Positions 6,425 through 10,561 of a DNA stretch of 10,561 nucleotides are shown piece by piece. The DNA comes from SKVL01 sp051747785 (lineage in GTDB: Bacteria > Patescibacteriota > Minisyncoccia > Phycocordibacterales > CSBR16-193), in contig JBNJGN010000026.1 in the NCBI GenBank assembly GCA_051747785.1, positions 1 to 10,561 on the forward strand. The letters are read 5' to 3'. The notes under the pieces were generated by a model. It ran no database searches. It was not told the DNA's origin and saw only the letters and a program-made list of their open reading frames with translations. Position numbers and translations under genes: made by a program. How positions within the stretch are numbered: position 1 is the first letter of the stretch; every line of letters begins with the position of its first letter.

Positions 6425-7360
6425 ATGAAATACGTTTTAATATCTATTATATTTATCATTTTAGGTGCAGGACTTTACCTGTTCATGCAAGGTGAAGTAA
6501 GCATCTTTGAAGGAGACGAGTCAGATGATCTCACGCCTTCTGAAGAAGAGGAAGAGGATCAAGGTGAAGAAGATGAAAGTGAAAGCGAAGAAGAGGAAGA
6601 CCGAGATGATGAAGAGGTAAAGGAGCCATCAGAGGAGGTTATAGGAAGCTCGGTAGAAGGCCGTGATATTAAGGCTCACTATTACGGAGACGGGGAAAAT
6701 GAGGTTCTTCTCGTTGGTGGTATTCATGGAGGATATTCATGGGGTACCTCTTTGCTTGCTTATGAGATAATGGATCATTTGGAGAGTAATCCGGATATCA
6801 TTCCTGATAATCTGAAGGTAACAGTTATTCCCGTACTTAATCCCGATGGTCTTAGTAAGATAGTTGATACTGATGGACCGTTTACTTCTTCCGATGTTTT
6901 CGGGGAGACGGTTTCAGGGAGGTTTAATGCCAATGAAGTGGATCTTAACAGGAATTTTGATTGCCAGTGGGAAGAGTACGCTTTTTGGAAAAATAACGAA
7001 GTAAATGCAGGAAGTGAGCCGTTTTCTGAACCGGAAGCCAAGGCTCTGCGCGATTATGTAGAAGATAATAAGCCGGTGGCGGTAGTTATCTATTATGGTG
7101 CAGCGGGAGGAGTTTATTCTTCAAGTTGCAATGATCACTCTCCGGAGGAGACGGGTGATCTTATGGATACCTATGCCGAGGCTTCAGGTTATCCGGCCGA
7201 AGGAGCTTTTGATGCATATAAGATAAGCGGTGATGCGGCTGATTGGATGGCCAAGATAGATGTGCCGGCTATAAGTGTCCTTCTAGAAGAGCATGATTCG
7301 TCTGATTGGAGCAAGAACCGACGAGGCGTGGAGGCTGTTTTGGAGAGGTATAGTAACTAA
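6425..7360 (+). CDS. Membrane-anchored M14-fold protein lacking key catalytic residues (probable pseudoenzyme)
   Basis: 311 residues: a TM anchor (2-20), an extremely acidic Glu/Asp/Ser linker (about 30-71), then an M14 (zinc carboxypeptidase) domain (about 72-310) outside the membrane. Family landmarks are VGGIHGG (97-103, zinc ligand H101), NPDG (139-142), and DLNRNF (173-178, substrate Arg R176). Compared with the adjacent paralog it has S105 where the zinc-binding Glu is expected, YYG (223-225) where WH(S) should supply the second zinc His, and L286 where the catalytic Glu sits (SVLL against TVEL). Retained features include FNANEVDLNRNF, SEPEA, and the only two cysteines (C180, C235), conserved in both copies and possibly a disulfide. 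It probably binds peptide or cell-wall substrate without efficient hydrolysis, or acts as a partner of the second copy; this is inference. It is the first gene of a two-gene operon. Confidence 0.9.
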   Translation: MKYVLISIIFIILGAGLYLFMQGEVSIFEGDESDDLTPSEEEEEDQGEEDESESEEEEDRDDEEVKEPSEEVIGSSVEGRDIKAHYYGDGENEVLLVGGIHGGYSWGTSLLAYEIMDHLESNPDIIPDNLKVTVIPVLNPDGLSKIVDTDGPFTSSDVFGETVSGRFNANEVDLNRNFDCQWEEYAFWKNNEVNAGSEPFSEPEAKALRDYVEDNKPVAVVIYYGAAGGVYSSSCNDHSPEETGDLMDTYAEASGYPAEGAFDAYKISGDAADWMAKIDVPAISVLLEEHDSSDWSKNRRGVEAVLERYSN

Positions 7361-7365
7361 GGTTT

Positions 7366-8286
7366 ATGACTATCCTTGGTAGAGATGTAAGATCAGCGAT
7401 CCTTTTTGTTATTATTATTACTGTTTTGGGAACAGCGCTCTATTTCTTTTTAAGTGATGAAGAAGACCCGGTTGTTGAAGAAGAGGAACCCGAAGAGATC
7501 TCTGATCCGGAGCCTGAATGGCCGGCACATTCGGTCATAGGTCAATCGGTAAGAGGACATGATATTGATGTTTACGAGTATTCTCATCAAGCTTTGAAAG
7601 AAGATGAAAGAGCTCATGTTCTTTTTGTGGGTGGCATCCACGGTGGGTATGAGTGGAATTCGGTTCTTTTGGCTTATAAAATGATGGATCACCTAGAAGA
7701 GAATCCAAGCGTTATTCCGGAGGGGGTAAGTGTAAGTATTATTCCTTCGGCTAATCCTGACGGAGTTGAGGCGGTTATAGGGAAAACCGGCAGGTTTGAT
7801 CCTTCTGAGGCCCCGCCTACCGAAGAAACCACTCACGGCAGGTTCAATGCCAACGAGGTTGATCTTAACAGGAATTTTGCTTGTAACTGGGCACCGCAGA
7901 GTACCTGGAAGAGTGAGATAATTGACGCGGGAAGTGAGGCTTTTTCCGAGCCGGAGGCGCGTGCTATTAAGGGTTATGTGGAAGATAGTCAACCGGATGC
8001 CGTAATATTCTGGCACAGTGCGTCAGGGGCCGTTTATGGCTCAGAGTGCAATGAGGGAGTTTTGCCAGGTACTATGGATATTATGAATGCATATGCAAAT
8101 GCTTCAGGTTATCCGGCTGTGGCTTCTTTTGATCACTATGAGATAACCGGTGATGCCGAGGGGTGGCTTGCTTCTATAGGTGTCCCTTCTATAACCGTTG
8201 AGCTGAGTACTCATGAGGATCTGGAGTGGGGGCAGAATAAGGCCGGTTTTGATGCCATTGTTAATTATTTTAGCGAAAGAAGGTGA
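7366..8286 (+). CDS. Membrane-anchored M14 family zinc metallopeptidase
   Basis: 306 residues with the same layout as the upstream gene: TM helix (about 10-28), acidic Glu/Pro linker (about 31-52), M14 domain (about 55-303). The catalytic set looks complete: HGGYE (H92 and E96 as zinc ligands; the spacing is HxxxE and not the classic HxxE), NPDG (130-133), DLNRNF (166-171, R169), FWHS (H217, third zinc ligand) and TVEL (E279, general base). C173 and C228 are the only cysteines and match those of the first copy. By eye about half of the domain is identical between copies. Expected role is extracytoplasmic cleavage of C-terminal residues from peptides or peptidoglycan stems; the substrate is not readable. 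It starts five bases after the upstream stop with only a weak AAGG before the ATG, so it is co-transcribed and perhaps translationally coupled. Confidence 0.93.
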   Translation: MTILGRDVRSAILFVIIITVLGTALYFFLSDEEDPVVEEEEPEEISDPEPEWPAHSVIGQSVRGHDIDVYEYSHQALKEDERAHVLFVGGIHGGYEWNSVLLAYKMMDHLEENPSVIPEGVSVSIIPSANPDGVEAVIGKTGRFDPSEAPPTEETTHGRFNANEVDLNRNFACNWAPQSTWKSEIIDAGSEAFSEPEARAIKGYVEDSQPDAVIFWHSASGAVYGSECNEGVLPGTMDIMNAYANASGYPAVASFDHYEITGDAEGWLASIGVPSITVELSTHEDLEWGQNKAGFDAIVNYFSERR

Positions 8287-8312
8287 TAGAGGTCTTAGGT
8301 TTAATATAATAT

Positions 8313-8346
8313 AAAAAGCCATGTTGAACATGGCCTTTTAATTTTT
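8313..8346. terminator. Bidirectional terminator between convergent genes
   Basis: GCCATGTT (8318-8325) and AACATGGC (8327-8334) form a hairpin, realistically a 6-bp stem with a TTGAA loop, preceded by AAAAA and followed by CTTTTAATTTTT. The A tract on one side and T tract on the other let it end both the M14 operon (+) and the minus-strand gene whose stop is at 8357. Confidence 0.8.
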
Positions 8347-8356
8347 AATATTTGAT

Positions 8357-8932
8357 TTATTGATCTCCCCCCAGTATGGCACTTCTGGTTATGTTAGCCA
8401 TTTCTTCAAAGTTGTCACACATATAAAAGCCGATCTTCTTTCTTTCTTTTAAGTAAAGTTGGTAATACATTGATCTGCCTTTTTCATAATAAAAATCCTC
8501 TGGGGTCAGCCTCCAACCTTTTCTGTCTTCAAATATTGAGCATATTAAAAAACAGATATCTGCTCCTCTCATAAGCCATTCTACCTTGTTGCTCTCAAGG
8601 TATTCTTTTTCATGATCAAAGGCTATCCAAGAATCCGGATGTGAATTAACGAAAGAAGAGAGTAGGTGGGAAATATAGTTGCCACAGAAAAAGTATTCTG
8701 AATGAATGTCTTTTCTTTTTACTATTTCCTTTGAAATGAGACCTTCCAAGAAACCACGAACCTCTTTTTTATTCTTGAGCTTTACAATTTTAAGCCCCTC
8801 TATTTCTTGGTATTTTTTGCTAGTTGTTCGCCTGTAACGGCTTAACAGTTTTTCAAGACCCAGACGATCAAAATCTTTTTCTGAAAAAGGAGCTTCCTCT
8901 GACGGCTCTGAAAAGTGTATTACTTTTCCCAT
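8357..8932 (-). CDS. Unidentified 191-residue protein
   Basis: A cytosolic-looking protein with no signal peptide or clear TM segment. I do not recognise the family. The ATG whose first base is 8932 is chosen because AGGAGG (8939-8944 read on the minus strand) lies six bases before it; a TTG two codons upstream would abut the Shine-Dalgarno. Visible features are a charged N-terminal third rich in Lys/Arg/Glu (including LSRYRRTTSKK and KLKNKKEV), then a more hydrophobic middle with YFFCGNYISHLLSSF, a Trp/Asp segment (SWIAFD), and GADICFLICSIF, which could be a buried strand-helix. The C-terminal part is Tyr-rich (DFYYEKGRSMYYQLYLKE), ending with NFEEMANITRSAIL. It is downstream of pyrH on the same strand but 246 bases away, so co-transcription is uncertain. 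Confidence 0.85.
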   Translation of the reverse strand: MGKVIHFSEPSEEAPFSEKDFDRLGLEKLLSRYRRTTSKKYQEIEGLKIVKLKNKKEVRGFLEGLISKEIVKRKDIHSEYFFCGNYISHLLSSFVNSHPDSWIAFDHEKEYLESNKVEWLMRGADICFLICSIFEDRKGWRLTPEDFYYEKGRSMYYQLYLKERKKIGFYMCDNFEEMANITRSAILGGDQ

Positions 8933-8938
8933 ATGCAA

Positions 8939-8944
8939 CCTCCT
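8939..8944 (-). promoter_or_regulatory. Strong Shine-Dalgarno site
   Basis: AGGAGG on the minus strand, six bases before the ATG at 8932. It decides the start and excludes the TTG at 8938, which directly abuts it. Confidence 0.85.
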
Positions 8945-9178
8945 CTTTTTTTGAAGATCAATAAATCAATGAACTCGTTTTTCTCTTCTAATAAATAAAA
9001 TATATTTATAAAATGTACAGTTCTGTTTTGGTAAAATGGGGATGCTTGAGATCGTATGTGGCAATAGATGTTGTAGGCACTTAAATTTTTGAGTGGAAAG
9101 AAGGCAAAAGGGAATAATAGAGGTTTAAAAAGAGCCCTGATGATTTTGGGAGGGTGTTTGTGCGTTTTAAATAAAAAT
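8945..9178. other. 234-base intergenic region after pyrH
   Basis: I find no gene, tRNA or clear hairpin terminator for pyrH here. The AT-rich part (about 8985-9020) contains minus-strand TATAAA (9005-9010), which could be a -10 for the 191-residue gene. The best upstream match, TTTACC (9030-9035), would need a 19-base spacer, so the promoter is unproven. A minus-strand open frame crosses the region but looks non-coding and overlaps both neighbours. Confidence 0.5.
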
Positions 9179-9916
9179 TCAGGCTCTGATGGTGGTACCA
9201 AGCTTTTCTCCGAGTACTGCCCTTTTAAGGTTATCTTTTTGGTATATATCAAAGACCACGATATTTACACCGTTGGATCGGCACAGTTCAATGGCTGATT
9301 TGTCCATTACTTTAATGTCATCGTTTTTGAAAGCTTGCTCCAAGGTCAGGGTTTCGTATTTTTTAGCTTCTGGGTCATCTTTGGGGTCTTTTTCATAGAC
9401 TCCTCCCACTCCGGTGGCTTTGAAGATCGCTTGGCATTTAAGTTCCAAGGCTCTTATGGCGGCGGCCGTGTCGGTGGTGACATATGGAAGCCCTGTACCC
9501 CCGCTTGTTATTACCACTCTCCCTTTTTGTAAATGCCTGATAGCTTTCTTTCTTATAAAGGGTTCGGCGACGGCTTTCATCTCAAATGATGTCTGAAGGC
9601 GTGTTTCCACGTCTTTTCTTGTTAAGGCGTCTTGCAGTGCCAGGCCATTAAAGACGGTTGCCAGCATACCCATATAATCGGCGGTGACTCTCTCAATTCC
9701 TTGTTTGCTTCCTGCTACTCCGCGGAATATGTTGCCTCCGCCTACCACTATGACTATGTCGGTGCCGGCGTTGCGAGCCTCTTTTATCTCTTCGGCCAGG
9801 TAAAAAATAAAATCGGGATCTATCCCGAACTTTTCATTTCCCATTAGTGCTTCGCCGGAGAGTTTGAGAAGTATTCTTTCATACTTTGGTGTTCTTTCTT
9901 CTTTTTGTGTATTCAT
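9179..9916 (-). CDS. pyrH: UMP kinase
   Basis: Bacterial UMP kinase of the amino-acid-kinase fold (typically hexameric), converting UMP and ATP to UDP and ADP for pyrimidine nucleotide supply. 245 residues, normal length. Motifs are KLSGEAL (18-24, phosphate/Mg-ATP binding), VGGGNIFRG (58-66), ADYMGMLAT..N (79-90, UMP pocket), TTDTAAA (147-153) and GVYEKDP (172-178). Three deviations from commonly conserved positions are seen: GTGLPYV (140-146) has Leu where GTGNP(F/Y)F is usual, and KATGVGGVY (166-174) has Gly at both positions of the usual KATKVDGVY Lys and Asp. It stands alone, divergent from yvcK, rather than beside tsf and frr as in many bacteria. There is no Shine-Dalgarno; its promoter is at 9939-9966 with a leader of roughly 15 bases. 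Confidence 0.96.
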   Translation of the reverse strand: MNTQKEERTPKYERILLKLSGEALMGNEKFGIDPDFIFYLAEEIKEARNAGTDIVIVVGGGNIFRGVAGSKQGIERVTADYMGMLATVFNGLALQDALTRKDVETRLQTSFEMKAVAEPFIRKKAIRHLQKGRVVITSGGTGLPYVTTDTAAAIRALELKCQAIFKATGVGGVYEKDPKDDPEAKKYETLTLEQAFKNDDIKVMDKSAIELCRSNGVNIVVFDIYQKDNLKRAVLGEKLGTTIRA

Positions 9917-9938
9917 AAAATTTAAATTATTTTATGGC

Positions 9939-9966
9939 ATTATAAACAGTTTTCTTCGGAAAGCAA
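9939..9966 (-). promoter_or_regulatory. Promoter of pyrH
   Basis: On the minus strand, TTGCTT (9966-9961), a 16-base spacer, then a perfect TATAAT (9944-9939). Initiation near 9932 is about 15 bases before the ATG. It lies in the 129-base divergent region shared with yvcK. Confidence 0.55.
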
Positions 9967-10025
9967 AGTTTATATCTTATTTGGAAGTTATTTTAAATGA
10001 CATCAGTTATTATTTTTGCTAGTTT

Positions 10026-10031
10026 TATAAT
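10026..10031 (+). promoter_or_regulatory. Putative -10 box of yvcK
   Basis: TATAAT, 14 bases before the yvcK ATG, so predicted initiation would leave a leader of only about 8 bases. The best upstream -35-like hexamer, ATGACA at 9997-10002, is 23 bases away and too far, so support is from the -10 and its position. Confidence 0.45.
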
Positions 10032-10045
10032 AACAACTTAAGTTT

Positions 10046-10561
10046 ATGTCCAAAGAAATATTAACAGTCGGTGGCGGTAGTGGGCAGTATGTGCTACTTT
10101 CCGGAGTTAGGGACGTTCCGGATTTTAATGTTACGGCTGTTGTCTCAATGGCTGATAGTGGAGGCAGTACGGGGCGCTTGAGGGATGAATTAGGTGTTTT
10201 GCCTCCGGGAGATATTTTAAAGTGCGTATTGGCGCTTTCTCCTCATAGGGAGGCCGGGCGAAGTATCTTGCAAAAAAGATTCAAAAATAACGCTAAACTG
10301 GCGGAGCATAGTGTGGGGAATATGCTCCTTACTATGCTCTCGCAGTACTGTAATGATTTTTCTCAAGGTGTGGAGGCGTTGGCTGATGTTTTAGAGACTA
10401 AGGGTCGGGTATTGCCGGTAAGTACCGACAGAGCTACTCTGGTTGCGGAATTAACCGATGGGTCGTGGCTTTTCGGTGAATCGGCTATAGATGTTCCCAG
10501 GGGTGATCAGAAGGAGAAAATAAAAAGGACTTTCCTGGTTCCTCATCATAGTGATTCAATA
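10046..10561 (+). CDS. yvcK: YvcK/CofD-like protein, N-terminal part (cut by window end)
   Basis: 172 residues of an open frame that runs off the right edge; family members are typically 300-plus residues. The N-terminus has the family's nucleotide-binding signature: TVGGGSGQY (7-15), then ADSGGSTGRLRDELG (36-50, where many homologs read ADDGGSSGR), PPGDIL (53-58), and HSVGNMLL (88-95). The fold is that of CofD (2-phospho-L-lactate transferase). In bacteria YvcK binds UDP-sugars and is needed for normal cell-wall growth under gluconeogenic conditions; that is family knowledge from Bacillus and relatives, and its role here is inferred. It is divergent from pyrH, and there is no Shine-Dalgarno. 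The usual rapZ/whiA neighbours are not visible in this window. Confidence 0.93.
   Translation, partial: MSKEILTVGGGSGQYVLLSGVRDVPDFNVTAVVSMADSGGSTGRLRDELGVLPPGDILKCVLALSPHREAGRSILQKRFKNNAKLAEHSVGNMLLTMLSQYCNDFSQGVEALADVLETKGRVLPVSTDRATLVAELTDGSWLFGESAIDVPRGDQKEKIKRTFLVPHHSDSI

Noticed and set aside
8281..8290. UGA read as glycine (code 25): the second M14 gene ends TGA immediately followed by TAG, and pyrH's TGA is followed shortly by an in-frame TAA.
   Set aside because: The DUF3137-like gene would be extended by 16 codons past its TGA, no gene here has an internal TGA, and conserved glycines use GGN, so code 11 fits.
8932..8938. TTG start two codons upstream for the minus-strand 191-residue gene.
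   Set aside because: AGGAGG directly abuts this TTG, leaving no spacer, whereas the ATG at 8932 has a six-base spacer.
8920..9252. Minus-strand open frame of 110 codons between pyrH and the 191-residue gene.
   Set aside because: It overlaps the ends of both real genes in another frame, has no Shine-Dalgarno or promoter, and its composition looks non-coding.
1..10561. CRISPR arrays, insertion sequences, tRNA or rRNA genes.
   Set aside because: No regularly spaced direct repeats, transposase motifs or cloverleaf sequences were seen on either strand.

Overview
The window looks like a chromosomal segment of a small-genome bacterium, most probably Candidate Phyla Radiation / Patescibacteria. This is inferred from gene style and not from any search. 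The clues are moderate to low GC, mostly single genes or pairs with short spacers, very few Shine-Dalgarno sequences, -10 boxes very close to start codons, and a run of TM-anchored, acidic-linker envelope proteins around a few universal housekeeping genes. UGA is used as a normal stop (for example at the ends of pyrH, the second M14 gene and the DUF3137-like gene), so code 11 fits.

Layout on the + strand: an unidentified ORF running in from the left edge and closed by a strong terminator (3-467); tyrS followed closely by a Nudix hydrolase (584-2364); a secreted S9 serine peptidase with its own promoter (2402-4246); a membrane-anchored cyclophilin (4372-5028) closed by a terminator; a two-TM protein with a DUF3137-like cytosolic domain (5143-5985); a 57-residue Cys-rich protein with its own strong promoter, Shine-Dalgarno and terminator (6119-6292); and a tandem pair of membrane-anchored M14 metallopeptidase-fold proteins (6425-8286). 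A bidirectional hairpin at 8313-8346 separates these from the minus-strand genes: an unidentified 191-residue protein (8357-8932) and pyrH (9179-9916). yvcK (CofD-like) diverges from pyrH and runs off the right edge.

Functionally there are two themes. One is housekeeping: tyrosine charging (TyrS), UMP phosphorylation (PyrH) and YvcK. The other is an extracytoplasmic proteolysis and folding set: the S9 peptidase, the anchored cyclophilin and the two anchored M14 proteins. The M14 pair and the cyclophilin share one architecture: N-terminal membrane anchor, strongly acidic disordered linker, then catalytic-type domain.

The most interesting points are (1) the first M14 copy has lost the glutamate zinc ligand, the second histidine zinc ligand and the catalytic glutamate, while the adjacent copy keeps all three, so it looks like a pseudoenzyme paired with an active paralog; (2) the highly signalled 57-residue CX9CX4CC protein, whose promoter lies between the halves of an inverted repeat; (3) a PyrH with three substitutions in normally conserved motifs; and (4) a near-leaderless, SD-poor expression style with only two strong Shine-Dalgarno sites, both in front of unidentified genes.
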